From assembly GCA_018266255.1 (NCBI GenBank), contig JAFEAT010000001.1, positions 243,040 to 307,039 of the forward strand: a stretch of DNA of 64,000 nt, read 5' to 3'. Positions 35,400 through 43,980 of this stretch are shown one piece after another. Numbering within the stretch: the stretch's first letter is position 1; every line of letters begins with the position of its first letter. This DNA is from Cyanobacteria bacterium SZAS-4. Lineage in GTDB: Bacteria; Cyanobacteriota; Vampirovibrionia; Obscuribacterales; Obscuribacteraceae. The notes beneath the pieces were generated by a model. That model searched no databases, had not been told where the DNA came from, and saw only the letters and a list, made by a program, of their open reading frames with translations. The translations under genes and the position numbers were made by a program.

Positions 35400-36332
35400 T
35401 TACTCTTTTGTTACTAGCTCAGGGGATTCTTTTTCTACGGGCTCTTCAGGGTCTTGCACTACCTTTCCGTAGTTGAACAATCTTGTGCGAGGATCCAGTG
35501 CGTCGCGCAATCCATCACCAAGAAAGTTGAAAGAGAGCACCGTCAGAAAAATGAAGAAGCTTGGAAACAAGATTAGGTGCGGATGTCCGCGCAATGAGCG
35601 CCATCCGTCACTGGCTAGCGTGCCCCAGCTGCAGGCAGGAGGCGACAATCCCAAACCTATGAAACTGAGAGTTGATTCGGACAGAATTGCAGAGGGGACA
35701 GTGAAAGTTAGAGCTACGATGATCGGTCCCATTGCGTTGGGCAGAAGGTGTTTCCATACGATCAGTAAGCTGTTCTGACCCGCGGCTCTGGCTGCTTCGA
35801 CAAACTCTTCATGTTGCAGTTGGAGGAATTGAGCTCGCACCAAACGAGCCGTGCCCATCCAGCTGACTAGTCCCAGTGAGATGAGAATTCCGTACGTGCC
35901 GCGTCCAATTAGAACACCAATCAAGATCATTACGAGCAAGTCTGGCAGGGCATATGCGATGTCTACACCTCGCATCAAGACGTTGTCGATCTTGCCACCA
36001 GAGAATCCAGCGATAGCTCCGTATATGGTGCCAATGACGAAAGCGATAAGTGCCGTTGTCACACCGATGCTAATTGAAAGTTGCGAACCATAGACAATGC
36101 GGCTGAACAAATCTCTGCCCAGTTCATCAGTGCCCATCGGGTGGTCCCACGAAGGAGCTGCTAACAAGTCCGTGGTTGTTTGTGAATATCCGTAGTGCGA
36201 CAGCGGAACATGCAGACCCGAGAGCAGCGCAACTATACAGATAGACAAAATCACCCAGAACGCAAAGTATGCAGTGGGAATGTTTCGCAGCCTGTACCAA
36301 ATGTAGCCGAATCCGACCTTATCTTTCGACAT
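35400..36332 (-). CDS. oppC: Oligopeptide ABC transporter permease OppC-type
   Basis: A 310-residue membrane protein of the OppC/DppC type: one N-terminal membrane segment (about 18-40), the OppC-specific SWDHPMGTDELGRDLFSR motif (about 70-87), then five further segments, and the permease EAA loop EAARAAGQNSLLIVWKHLLP (about 178-197). It pairs with OppB to form the channel for peptides. The gene begins 1 base after oppB. Its C-terminal tail is acidic (about 285-310). No ATPase gene follows; a repeat cluster does. Confidence 0.92.
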   Translation of the reverse strand: MSKDKVGFGYIWYRLRNIPTAYFAFWVILSICIVALLSGLHVPLSHYGYSQTTTDLLAAPSWDHPMGTDELGRDLFSRIVYGSQLSISIGVTTALIAFVIGTIYGAIAGFSGGKIDNVLMRGVDIAYALPDLLVMILIGVLIGRGTYGILISLGLVSWMGTARLVRAQFLQLQHEEFVEAARAAGQNSLLIVWKHLLPNAMGPIIVALTFTVPSAILSESTLSFIGLGLSPPACSWGTLASDGWRSLRGHPHLILFPSFFIFLTVLSFNFLGDGLRDALDPRTRLFNYGKVVQDPEEPVEKESPELVTKE

Positions 36333-36333
36333 G

Positions 36334-37251
36334 CTATGTCACCTGCATACGTGGGTCGAGGATGACATAAACGATATCTACAATCGTGTTTGAAACGATC
36401 AGAAGAACGGCGAACACTAGCGTCGTTCCCATGATCAAATCGTAATCGCGATTGCCTACCGCAGTGATAAAGAAGCGCCCCATACCTGGGATTGCATACA
36501 TAAATTCGACGACGAAAGACCCTGTGACAAGTATTGCGGTGAGTGGACCGAGCACTGTCGCAATTGGCACGAGAGCATTTCGCAAAACATGTTTGACTAC
36601 AGTTTTGTCAGTTGAGAGTCCTTTGGATCTTGCGGTACGCACCCAGTCCTTCTCGAGAATTTCAAGCACGCTCGCTCTCGTCAAACGCGCGAGATAGGCT
36701 GCGGGGCTGACCGCCAGAGTGAGCGCCGGCAAAATCATATGGCGGGGCGACTCCCAGAGTGCCACCGGCAAAATCTTCAACCAAATTCCAAACGTGAAAA
36801 TTAACAGCGCACCAATCACGAAACTCGGCACGGAAATTCCAGCAGTAGATAAGAACATGGCAGCGAAGTCTGCGCCAGAGCCACGGCGCACTGCAGCTAT
36901 GGTTCCGAGTGGCACACCGATACAAATTGCCAATAACAATCCGGCGCCACCAAGTTGCAGAGAAACGGGAAATGCATCGGCCAAAATATCGTTGACGGTT
37001 CGACCGATGTATTTGTAAGAGAGCCCGAGATCGCCATGTACAAGCCGTTCCATATAGAGAAGATACTGCTCGTGAACAGGTTTATCGAGATGATATTTCG
37101 CTTTCAAGTTCGCGACAATTTCTGGTGGCAACGCTTTATCACCTTCAAACGGACCGCCCGGCACAATTCGCACGAGCATAAAAGTAATCGACGCCACAAT
37201 CCACAAAACGGGGATGGCGAGCAGAATTCTCTTGATAATCAGCCCTAACAT
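36334..37251 (-). CDS. oppB: Oligopeptide ABC transporter permease OppB-type
   Basis: A 305-residue permease with six membrane segments. MLGLIIKRILLAIPVLWIVA opens the protein as in OppB; PGGPF near 31-35 and GDLGLSY near 73-79 are family landmarks. The cytoplasmic EAA loop that contacts the ATPase is TARSKGLSTDKTVVKHVLRN (about 205-224). It lies 21 bases after the substrate-binding protein gene. Confidence 0.93.
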   Translation of the reverse strand: MLGLIIKRILLAIPVLWIVASITFMLVRIVPGGPFEGDKALPPEIVANLKAKYHLDKPVHEQYLLYMERLVHGDLGLSYKYIGRTVNDILADAFPVSLQLGGAGLLLAICIGVPLGTIAAVRRGSGADFAAMFLSTAGISVPSFVIGALLIFTFGIWLKILPVALWESPRHMILPALTLAVSPAAYLARLTRASVLEILEKDWVRTARSKGLSTDKTVVKHVLRNALVPIATVLGPLTAILVTGSFVVEFMYAIPGMGRFFITAVGNRDYDLIMGTTLVFAVLLIVSNTIVDIVYVILDPRMQVT

Positions 37252-37272
37252 TTGCTGCTCCTTAGCGATTGA

Positions 37273-38871
37273 TTACGGGTCAATGCTCACCTCTTTATAG
37301 AACTGAATGTCCAACGCGTTGAATTTAAGCCCGTGCACCCAGGGCTTAACCATGGCGTTTTGCGTAGCTAAATAGGTCGGCGCGATCACACACTGGTCGT
37401 TACACAAGTAGTGATCGGCTTCCTCGTACAACTTCCTGCGCTTCTCTGGATTCTGCTCGGTGCCAGCTTGTTCGACGAGCGCATCGTACTTCTTATCCTT
37501 CCACTCGGTTGTATTGTTACCGTTGAAAGACGTAAACAAGTTGGCAAACGTCTCAGGGTCTGGATAATCGGCGCCCCAGTTGGCTCTGAACATGGGCGGC
37601 GGATCTCGATGCAACGTCTGCAAATAAACTTTCCATTCCTGATTCTGCAAACCAATACTGATACCAAGATTTTTTTGCATTTGATCTTGCAACTCTTCGA
37701 CAACTGTTTTCACATCATCGCGGTTGGGATAAAGCATCGTAATTGGAGGAAAGCCTTTGCCGTCTGGAAAGCCAGCCTCAGCGAGTAACTTCCTGGCACC
37801 TTCAGGATCGAATTGCTCACCAGTTGTCGGCGAATATCCCACCAACGGTTTCGGAATCCAACTGCTCGTCGGTCTTTCTTTTCGTCTCAAAATGAGCGGA
37901 AATACATTTCGATCGATCGCTTTGCTAACAGCTCTGCGCACACGCGCATCAGTGAAAGGTGGCTTGGTGACATTGAATCCGATGTAGTTGTTACGCAATA
38001 AAGGAACGTTGTGGAACTCAGGCGAATCCTTACAGCGTTCAACGTCAGGCGTCGAAAAACTTCGATTATCGACGAAATCAAGTTCATCATTTTCGTAAAG
38101 AGCGAAAGCAGTCGCTTGCTCCGGCACCATGAACATGCTGATTTTGTCTAGCTTTGGACGTCCCTCGAAATATTTGGGATTAGCCTCCAATTCGATTTTG
38201 TATTCGTGCTGCCAATGCTTGAGCATGAACGGACCGTTCGTGACGATGTGCTCCGGGTCGGTCCATCTCTTTCCCCACTTTTCAATCACGTCTTGCCGAG
38301 ACGGGCAGCAGGGGCAGAATGCAGTTAGATAGATAAAGTACGCGGCTGGTTTTGTCAGCTTGACTTCAAAGGTGTAATCATCAAGCGCTTTGATACCAAC
38401 CAAGTTTGGATCGGTAATTTTCTTGCTGTTATATTCAAAAGCGTTAACAATCGGATAGAGAAAGTAAGCATACTGCGCCCCAGAAGCCGGGTTTAACAAG
38501 CGTTTCCAGGCGTACTCAAAGTCTTTTGCTGTTAGTTTTTTTCCATCCGTCCAATAAATGTCATCGCGAATATGGAAAACATAACGTCTGCCACCATCGA
38601 GAACATCCCAACTTTTGGCGCAGCCAGGAGCGCAAGTGAGCTCAGGAGTGTACTGGGTCAAGCCTGTCATCAGGTTGGAGACTACATCGAATGAAGTCGA
38701 GTCAGTTTCGATTTCCCAGTCAAGACCAGGAGGCTCGGTGCCGATGTTGATTCGCAGGGTGCCGGGCAATGCGCCATGTTTCGCAACATTGCACGATGTC
38801 AGCGAAAACGCCGCAAAGAGCGCAAGTACGGCGATTAAGGACCGGTGGAAGTATTTTCGTTTTGAATTCAT
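37273..38871 (-). CDS. oppA: Oligopeptide ABC transporter substrate-binding lipoprotein
   Basis: A 532-residue SBP family 5 protein. The lipoprotein signal ends LAALFAAFSLTSC-N with the lipidated Cys at about 27. The mature protein has the family signature TAKDFEYAWKRLLNP (about 119-133), DDYTFEVKLTKPA (about 168-180), and GNNTTEWKDKKYDALVEQA near 458-476. It should capture peptides outside the cytoplasmic membrane. It is the first gene of oppABC; genes for the two ATPases are missing from the window, so ATPases encoded elsewhere must serve it. Confidence 0.93.
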   Translation of the reverse strand: MNSKRKYFHRSLIAVLALFAAFSLTSCNVAKHGALPGTLRINIGTEPPGLDWEIETDSTSFDVVSNLMTGLTQYTPELTCAPGCAKSWDVLDGGRRYVFHIRDDIYWTDGKKLTAKDFEYAWKRLLNPASGAQYAYFLYPIVNAFEYNSKKITDPNLVGIKALDDYTFEVKLTKPAAYFIYLTAFCPCCPSRQDVIEKWGKRWTDPEHIVTNGPFMLKHWQHEYKIELEANPKYFEGRPKLDKISMFMVPEQATAFALYENDELDFVDNRSFSTPDVERCKDSPEFHNVPLLRNNYIGFNVTKPPFTDARVRRAVSKAIDRNVFPLILRRKERPTSSWIPKPLVGYSPTTGEQFDPEGARKLLAEAGFPDGKGFPPITMLYPNRDDVKTVVEELQDQMQKNLGISIGLQNQEWKVYLQTLHRDPPPMFRANWGADYPDPETFANLFTSFNGNNTTEWKDKKYDALVEQAGTEQNPEKRRKLYEEADHYLCNDQCVIAPTYLATQNAMVKPWVHGLKFNALDIQFYKEVSIDP

Positions 38872-38891
38872 CGCCTCACATTTTAGTCTTG

Positions 38892-38921
38892 TTGACAGGT
38901 TTTCATGGCTTTAGATATACT
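38892..38921 (+). promoter_or_regulatory. Near-consensus sigma-70 promoter ahead of rpmG-secE-nusG-rplKA
   Basis: TTGACA (38892-38897) and TATACT (38916-38921) are separated by 18 bases, placing the start of transcription near 38928. It points to the plus-strand rpmG operon and lies in the 272-base gap divergent from oppA. Confidence 0.75.
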
Positions 38922-38933
38922 TGCTGCTTGACG

Positions 38934-38956
38934 CCTCCCCGGGAGGTCTTTTTTTT
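38934..38956 (+). terminator. Terminator-like hairpin directly after the promoter (possible attenuator)
   Basis: CCTCCC (38934-38939) and GGGAGG (38941-38946) form a GC-rich stem, in practice with a short loop from the inner bases, followed after TC by eight T residues (38949-38956). It begins within about 6 bases of the expected transcription start, so most transcripts would end after about 30 nt unless the structure is bypassed. Confidence 0.6.
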
Positions 38957-39008
38957 CTGCATTGTTTTTGTTTACAAGAGCAAATGCGGAGAAATTTCGG
39001 ACCGGAGA

Positions 39009-39116
39009 GGGGTTACAGGAATTTGCCGAGGCTTGGCATCAAACCCAGCCCCTGCAGCCCTGAAACCTTAATCGTTTGGGTGGAAGTTTCCAAATCGTGC
39101 GATTTTTTGGCACGAT
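39009..39116 (+). ncRNA. Candidate structured 5' leader of the rpmG operon
   Basis: GGGGTT (39009-39014) can pair with AACCC/CCCC (39042-39052) around an inner TGCC/GGCA hairpin (39024-39038). A separate hairpin ATCGTGC (39094-39100)/GCACGAT (39110-39116) follows, 28 bases before the rpmG start. The stems are short, and I do not recognise a known riboswitch or ribosomal-protein leader. Confidence 0.35.
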
Positions 39117-39143
39117 AAAAGGAAACAAGTAGGAGTTAGAAAG

Positions 39144-39311
39144 TTGGCCAAGAAAGACGACCGAGTCATCATTACGTTAGCTTGTGGTGAGTGCAAAAGA
39201 CGCAACTACACTACGATGAAGAACAAAAAGAATGATCCGGACAGGCTCAACATCAAGAAGTACTGCCGCCATTGCAGAACTCATCTTGAGCACAAAGAGA
39301 CCAAGAAGTAG
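39144..39311 (+). CDS. rpmG: 50S ribosomal protein L33
   Basis: A 55-residue protein too short for many gene finders. It reads [20 protein letters not shown] at the start and has the L33 zinc-ribbon cysteines in CGEC and CRHC, so this is the zinc-binding (C+) type. The start is TTG at 39144, with AGGAG at 39131-39135, 8 bases upstream. It belongs to the exit-face group of the large subunit. The order rpmG, tRNA-Trp, secE, nusG, rplK, rplA is a classical bacterial arrangement. Confidence 0.93.
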   Translation: MAKKDDRVIITLACGECKRRNYTTMKNKKNDPDRLNIKKYCRHCRTHLEHKETKK

Positions 39312-39417
39312 TCTGTGCCTGCCTTGCATGTGGGCGAATCAGAGGACTCTGGCAAATGGACTGCTCACAAGGGCAGATAGAGCTTTTCGCAATCGTGAAG
39401 CTCGAAGAGACGAAGGG

Positions 39418-39488
39418 GCGCCATTAGTTTAACGGTAGAACGAAGGTCTCCAAAACCTTTGGTGAGAGTTCGATTCTTTCATGGCGCG
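39418..39488 (+). tRNA. trnW: tRNA-Trp (anticodon CCA)
   Basis: A full cloverleaf can be drawn. Acceptor GCGCCAT (39418-39424) pairs with ATGGCGC (39481-39487), with discriminator G at 39488. The D stem is GTTT/GAAC. The anticodon stem AAGGT/ACCTT encloses the loop CTCCAAA, giving anticodon CCA. The T stem GAGAG/CTTTC encloses TTCGATT. The CCA end is not encoded. Position between rpmG and secE is the usual place for tRNA-Trp in many bacteria. Confidence 0.96.
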
Positions 39489-39581
39489 AATTTACCAGTC
39501 CAGTAGCAGCAGTGCGCAAGGCTATCCGCAGAAGACAAATTGACAGTGGCAGCCTAATCGCAACAGGACAAGAAAACATAG

Positions 39582-40031
39582 ATGGCGATCAAGCGAAATA
39601 AGGAATCTCCAAGCGGTCAACCAAAAGACCCTTCGAAACCGCAGATCGTCGTGAATGACCCGGCTGAGAAGAAAGCCACGCCGCCTGAACCTCCATCGAT
39701 CAAACCACCATCAGACGGTGGCGGTGGCTCTGGAGGCGGTGGATCCAGCGGCGGCGGCGGCGGCAGCAGCAGCCCCAAAAAGGGCAAGGCTGACAAGAAG
39801 AGCAACCCGATCACTGAACTGCGTCAGTTCATCAAAGAAGTCGTCGTCGAGTTCCGCAAAATTAGTTGGCCGGAATTCAGACAAGTTGTAAGAGAGACAT
39901 GGAGTGTCCTCTTCCTGGTAGCCGTGATTACCTTGATGGTGCTTGGTTTCGACTGGGTGCTTGGCAATGTAATCTTTGGACCGTTGGAACACTTTGCAAA
40001 GTTGCATGGTGGTGGAATAGGCGCGAGGTAG
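39582..40031 (+). CDS. secE: Preprotein translocase subunit SecE with long Gly/Ser-rich N-terminal extension
   Basis: A 149-residue protein. The C-terminal 70 residues are SecE: LRQFIKEVVVEFRKISWPE (about 86-104) is the conserved amphipathic helix, followed by a single membrane segment (VLFLVAVITLMVLGFDWVL). SecE clamps SecY in the protein-export channel. Residues 1-80 are an unusual polar extension with Lys/Pro and a run of Gly-Ser (about 46-67). Most SecE proteins of this type are 60-80 residues. It precedes nusG, as usual. Confidence 0.93.
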   Translation: MAIKRNKESPSGQPKDPSKPQIVVNDPAEKKATPPEPPSIKPPSDGGGGSGGGGSSGGGGGSSSPKKGKADKKSNPITELRQFIKEVVVEFRKISWPEFRQVVRETWSVLFLVAVITLMVLGFDWVLGNVIFGPLEHFAKLHGGGIGAR

Positions 40032-40113
40032 TCGGCAGCTTGCTGCTAGATCACCTTGAAAGATCGTGCAATGCACGAAGTGTGGATTACAGAGGATAGG
40101 ACGTAGACACGAA

Positions 40114-40674
40114 ATGGCTTTTATCAAAACTGACGGATTACGGCGCTGGTACGCAGTTCAAACTGCTTCCGGTCACGAAAATAAAGTGAAAGAGCACATC
40201 GAAAAGCGCATCGTCACTATGGGCGCTCAAGATCGAATCTTCGGCGTTATCGTGCCTGAAAAAATGGTGACCAAAGTCAAAGACGGCAAGCGCGTCGAAA
40301 AGAAAGAGCGCGAGTACCCAGGCTACGTTTTCGTTGAAATGATTTTGGACGACGACTCATGGCGCGTCGTGCGTGAAGCACCGGGCGTAACGAAGTATGT
40401 AGGGGCTGGCAAGAAGCCAATTCCAGTACAAGACTCGGAAATTCGCCAGATTCTCAGACGTCAAATGGCAGTGTCTGGAATCAAAGGCAAGAAGCAAGCA
40501 GTTATCGATGTCAAGGTCGGCGATTACGTCAGAATTACTGGCGGACCTTTCGCAGACTTTACAGGCGAAGTAACAGAAGTGAACATGGAACGCGAGCGAA
40601 TCAAAGCTTCTGTCATCATCTTCGGACGGGCAACACCTGTAGAACTTGAGTTCAACCAGGTTATAAAAGTGTAA
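40114..40674 (+). CDS. nusG: Transcription termination/antitermination factor NusG
   Basis: The product, from the ATG at 40114, has 186 residues and starts MAFIKTDGLRRWYAVQTASG, containing the NGN-domain WYAVQ motif. PGYVFVEM (about 69-76) and the linker are typical, and the C-terminal KOW domain has VGDYVRITGGPFADFTGEV. NusG couples RNA polymerase to ribosomes or Rho. A longer in-frame start at 40066 would add 16 residues of poor resemblance and is rejected. Confidence 0.96.
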   Translation: MAFIKTDGLRRWYAVQTASGHENKVKEHIEKRIVTMGAQDRIFGVIVPEKMVTKVKDGKRVEKKEREYPGYVFVEMILDDDSWRVVREAPGVTKYVGAGKKPIPVQDSEIRQILRRQMAVSGIKGKKQAVIDVKVGDYVRITGGPFADFTGEVTEVNMERERIKASVIIFGRATPVELEFNQVIKV

Positions 40675-40743
40675 ATGTGGTGGACGCCAGCCCGAAACTA
40701 CCATAAGATCATAGGTTCCGCATATCTATAGGACTCGAGCACC

Positions 40744-41166
40744 GTGAAAAAGGCTGTTGGCAAAGTTAAGTTGCAAATCCAGGCTGGTAAAGCCAATCCC
40801 GCACCACCTATTGGACCGGCGCTTGGTCAGCATGGCGTAAACATCATGCAGTTCTGCAAGGAGTACAACGCCAAGACACAAGACAAAGCTGGAACGATTA
40901 TCCCTGTTGAAATCACTATCTTCGAAGATAGATCATTCGACTTTGTTCTCAAAACTCCTCCGGCATCAGAATTGTTGAAGAAAGCAGCCAACATCGAAAA
41001 AGGCTCTGCTACTCCAAACAAGACGAAAGTCGGAACAATCAGCAAAGCAAAAATTACTGAAATCGCAAAAATCAAAATGCCCGATCTGAACGCCACCACT
41101 CTTGAAGCGGCGGAAAAGATGGTTGCAGGAACCGCCCGCAACATGGGTTTGAACGTACAAGACTAG
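40744..41166 (+). CDS. rplK: 50S ribosomal protein L11
   Basis: A 140-residue L11 with GTG start at 40744. The N-terminal domain has [20 protein letters not shown], the thiopeptide-binding proline helix; the C-terminal domain (about 70-140) carries the 23S-binding fold with [17 protein letters not shown]. It lies directly downstream of nusG and 30 bases before rplA. Confidence 0.97.
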   Translation: MKKAVGKVKLQIQAGKANPAPPIGPALGQHGVNIMQFCKEYNAKTQDKAGTIIPVEITIFEDRSFDFVLKTPPASELLKKAANIEKGSATPNKTKVGTISKAKITEIAKIKMPDLNATTLEAAEKMVAGTARNMGLNVQD

Positions 41167-41196
41167 ACTAGGACCGAGCACTAAGGAATTTCGAAA

Positions 41197-41922
41197 ATGG
41201 CTAAAGCTACTAAGCGTCAAACCACGCTTTCAAAAGTCAGAGAAGATAACCGCACACCTCTAGGCGCTGAAGATGCCATCAAGCTTCTGAAGAACAAAGA
41301 GCACGCAGTTAAGTTTGACGAAACTGTCGAAGTTCATTTCCGCCTGGGCGTTAACCCAAAGCAGAATGACCAACAAATTCGATCGACCGTCAATCTTCCT
41401 GGTGGTACAGGTAAAGAAGTAAGAGTCGCTGTGGTAGCCAAAGGCGAGAAGCTCGCTGAAGCAACCGCTGCTGGTGCTGACGTCGTCGGTGCCGAAGACC
41501 TCTGCGCAAAGATTGGCGAAGGCTTCCTCGAATTCGACAAGCTCGTTGCTACTCCAGACGCAATGGCGATGTTGTCCAAACTCGGTAAGATGCTTGGACC
41601 ACGCGGCTTGATGCCTAACCCGAAAGACGGCACTGTCACCTTTGATGTTGGCAAGACAATCAAGGAACTGAAGGCAGGAAAAGTTTCATTCCGTACAGAA
41701 AAAGATGGCGGATTGGTTCAGATGGCTATCGGTAAATTGTCATTCGAAGATGACAGATTGCTGAAGAACTTAGCTGCAGTTGTCGATCAAGTCAACAAAG
41801 TCAAACCAGCCACTGTCAAAGGCACTTACATGAAGTCAGTATTCCTCAGTTCCACAATGGGACCTGGACTAAAGCTTGATGTGAACCGCTTGCAAGACCT
41901 GGCAAAATATCTTCACGCTTAA
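41197..41922 (+). CDS. rplA: 50S ribosomal protein L1
   Basis: A 241-residue L1 with the two-domain signature: KFDETVEVHFRLGVNPKQND near 27-46 and the conserved KLGKMLGPRGLMPNPKDGTV near 128-147. It binds the 23S L1 stalk, and in many bacteria it represses its own operon through a leader that mimics the rRNA site. A strong terminator follows at 41952, so rplJ-rplL do not continue this operon. Confidence 0.97.
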   Translation: MAKATKRQTTLSKVREDNRTPLGAEDAIKLLKNKEHAVKFDETVEVHFRLGVNPKQNDQQIRSTVNLPGGTGKEVRVAVVAKGEKLAEATAAGADVVGAEDLCAKIGEGFLEFDKLVATPDAMAMLSKLGKMLGPRGLMPNPKDGTVTFDVGKTIKELKAGKVSFRTEKDGGLVQMAIGKLSFEDDRLLKNLAAVVDQVNKVKPATVKGTYMKSVFLSSTMGPGLKLDVNRLQDLAKYLHA

Positions 41923-41951
41923 GCAAAGCAAAGAAAAGCGCAGCAATAATC

Positions 41952-41983
41952 AAAAAAGACTGGCCCAAGTGCCAGTCTTTTTT
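41952..41983. terminator. Strong intrinsic terminator after rplA
   Basis: AAAAAAGACTGGC (41952-41964) is the exact reverse complement of GCCAGTCTTTTTT (41971-41983), with a 6-base loop and a T-run on the plus strand. The A-run gives it terminator form on the minus strand too, so it may also block reading from the TadE-like gene. Confidence 0.9.
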
Positions 41984-42006
41984 GTCTTAGAACAAAGTTC
42001 AACGAC

Positions 42007-42055
42007 GGAGCGCCACCTTCCAAGACGGCTAGGTCAGCAGGCTTCTAAACCGGCT
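42007..42055 (-). repeat. Two-hairpin dispersed repeat, copy C
   Basis: Read on the minus strand, this copy runs GAGCCGGTTTAGAAGCC, then AGCCGTCTTGGAAGGTGGC, then GCTCC, aligning without gaps to copy B with about three quarters of positions shared. The orientation is opposite to copies A and B. In all three the GCGCTCC end faces the 3' end of a gene (here rplA and its terminator). Confidence 0.7.
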
Positions 42056-42090
42056 CACAAAATCTCGAATAAAAAGTGTACTCGCGCGGG

Positions 42091-42597
42091 CTAAGGAGGA
42101 GGAGGAGAAGGCGCAGCGTTGTTCGGCACAACATAGGTAATAGGGAAGCTCTGCTGAGACCTGAACTTCAGCGGAGACTGACCGTTGTAAGCAGCCTGCA
42201 CAACAAACGGCTTGATATCAACCTCCGTCTGCACCGTGACGGTGCCATTCAGGGCTCCGCCGTAAGGATTGAGCGCATCGGCTTGGGCTTGAGTGACAGT
42301 GCTTAACGGAGGGTCGGTTATCAGTACAAAATTAGACAGCATTCCTGCTGCTCGCTGATTAGCACGTGATATCACGGCTTTGGCGCGATTTGCCTGGTCT
42401 TTCGGAGCGCCACTGGCGGCAACGCGTGCAGCTTCGCGGCACGTCGAGTCGTTGATTTGAACTCCAATGACAATGACAGCCAGGTCAAAAACGACCAAGA
42501 CGATTGGTATGAGAGCAATCAGCCCAACTGACAACTCGACAATTGACTGACCTTTTTTACGGCTATTGCGACGCTTGCTCAAATTAGCCATGCACAC
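42091..42597 (-). CDS. TadE-like pilus assembly protein
   Basis: A 168-residue protein with a basic N-terminus (about 1-17), then a hydrophobic segment beginning QSIVELSVGLIALIPIVLVV (about 18-37) with the Glu typical of TadE/TadG pseudopilins, then a DSTCREAARVAA motif (about 51-62). The C-terminal half is beta-rich and ends in a Pro-rich tail. TadE-like proteins are minor pilins cleaved by a prepilin peptidase and belong to Flp/Tad pilus systems. No other tad gene is adjacent. Confidence 0.75.
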   Translation of the reverse strand: MCMANLSKRRNSRKKGQSIVELSVGLIALIPIVLVVFDLAVIVIGVQINDSTCREAARVAASGAPKDQANRAKAVISRANQRAAGMLSNFVLITDPPLSTVTQAQADALNPYGGALNGTVTVQTEVDIKPFVVQAAYNGQSPLKFRSQQSFPITYVVPNNAAPSPPPP

Positions 42598-42825
42598 TCC
42601 GTAGTCTGTTGCCTACAGTACTTAGTCTCTCATATTGGTAGGGCTTACCGTGGGTCGGCAACTACTGTATTTAAACATTCCCTATATTGCAACAAATCAA
42701 ACCTCCAACTCGACCTACATCTTGCGTTCGCAGAACCGCAAATTTGATTGCGCTTGACGCAACCGATTCGATATCGACTATGAGTCACATCGATTTACGA
42801 ACGCAATCTGGAATCAGCCTTTTCA

Positions 42826-43938
42826 GTGGAAGATGCCGTGCTTGTAAAAGAATTACCAAAAGTAGAAACACAGCAAATACGAGAGCAATGCCCGATCTGT
42901 GGAGCGGAGGAAGAAGTGCATGCCTGTCTGCAAGCCATCCCTTCCTCAGTGCTGACGCTGCAAGATCCGCGCATAGGCTCAGTGGTCGCCGAGCACTATA
43001 TTGTCGAAGAATTCGTCAGCTCAAACAGCACCAACGTAGTGTACAAGGCTCGTCATCAACTCCTACACACGCACGTGGCAGTAAAAGTTTCAAACAACGG
43101 CAACGCGCAAGACCCTTTTTCGCTGCTAAGAACCAGTCGGGCAGCTGTGATAGCGGTCAATCTGGACCATCCCAATATCGTGCGGTGCATCACATTTACG
43201 CAAGAAACGGACCGCAACGCTGTGCTCGTAATGGAGTGGGCGCGCGGCATTCCACTGTCTCAATTGATCGCGCAAGAGGTTTCGCTCTCGCCACTCAGAG
43301 CGCTCAACCTCTTAGAAGGGCTGTGTGAAGCACTCCGCTACGCGCAACTGAATGGAGTCAATCACATCAATTTGAAACCAGCTGGGATAATAATCACGCA
43401 TATGAATGGCTACGAGCAACCGCGCCTCCTAGATTTCGGATTGATGAAGATGCTCGGTCCACACACACTCGAAACATCTTTGACTAGCGAGCATTTCAAA
43501 TACGCTAGTCCAGAAGAACGGCTCGGGCAGCCGCCAGACCAGCGGTCGATGAATTATTCGCTTGGAATGATCTTGTTCGATATGCTCACAGGCATGGTCG
43601 ATTCACTCGATAGCGGCATAGGCTCAAACGCTAGAATGAATGTACCGGCTCTGGTGAAACTTTTTCCCGAGATGCCAGAAGCTGCAGCACTGGATGAAAT
43701 TTTATCGAAGTGTCTTGCCGCAAAGCCGTCACAACGTTTTCAAGATGTTGACGATTTGAGCTTTGCAGTCAATCAAGCAAAGACTGAACTGGAGCGAATC
43801 GAACGTGTCAATAAAACCACGACAAAATTGAACCACGCCAGGAAAGCAGATCATTTCGCGATAATAGTGATACTGCTGGTGATGGCAATGACTGCCTGCA
43901 TCTTTTTCGCACTTCAAAACTCGATGCCACTGCGCTAG
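42826..43938 (+). CDS. Membrane-anchored Ser/Thr pseudokinase
   Basis: A 370-residue protein with a kinase fold. A CPIC zinc-finger-like fragment (22-25) leads in. In the kinase domain Lys87 (VAVKV) and the DFG motif (203-205, LLDFGLMK) are kept, but the glycine loop is missing (SSNSTNVVY) and the catalytic HRD is HIN (180-182), so the catalytic Asp is Asn. A SPEERLG activation-end motif follows. A membrane segment (HFAIIVILLVMAMTACIFFAL) ends the protein. It is therefore likely a signalling scaffold with no or little catalytic activity. The GTG at 42826 is the most upstream plausible start but lacks a strong ribosome site. It is divergent from the TadE-like gene and is followed by an LRR remnant. 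Confidence 0.85.
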   Translation: MEDAVLVKELPKVETQQIREQCPICGAEEEVHACLQAIPSSVLTLQDPRIGSVVAEHYIVEEFVSSNSTNVVYKARHQLLHTHVAVKVSNNGNAQDPFSLLRTSRAAVIAVNLDHPNIVRCITFTQETDRNAVLVMEWARGIPLSQLIAQEVSLSPLRALNLLEGLCEALRYAQLNGVNHINLKPAGIIITHMNGYEQPRLLDFGLMKMLGPHTLETSLTSEHFKYASPEERLGQPPDQRSMNYSLGMILFDMLTGMVDSLDSGIGSNARMNVPALVKLFPEMPEAAALDEILSKCLAAKPSQRFQDVDDLSFAVNQAKTELERIERVNKTTTKLNHARKADHFAIIVILLVMAMTACIFFALQNSMPLR

Positions 43939-43980
43939 TTTCAATACCCTCATGATAGGTAGACAAAGTATTTTCTCTAA

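Noticed and set aside
39001..39060. Possible known riboswitch in the rpmG leader
   Set aside because: Only short stems are visible and no conserved core of a known class (TPP, FMN, SAM, cobalamin and others) can be placed.
38921..39118. 65-codon plus-strand frame in the leader of the rpmG operon
   Set aside because: The sequence is mostly palindromic or structured, begins at an unlikely codon, and the true L33 frame lies just downstream.
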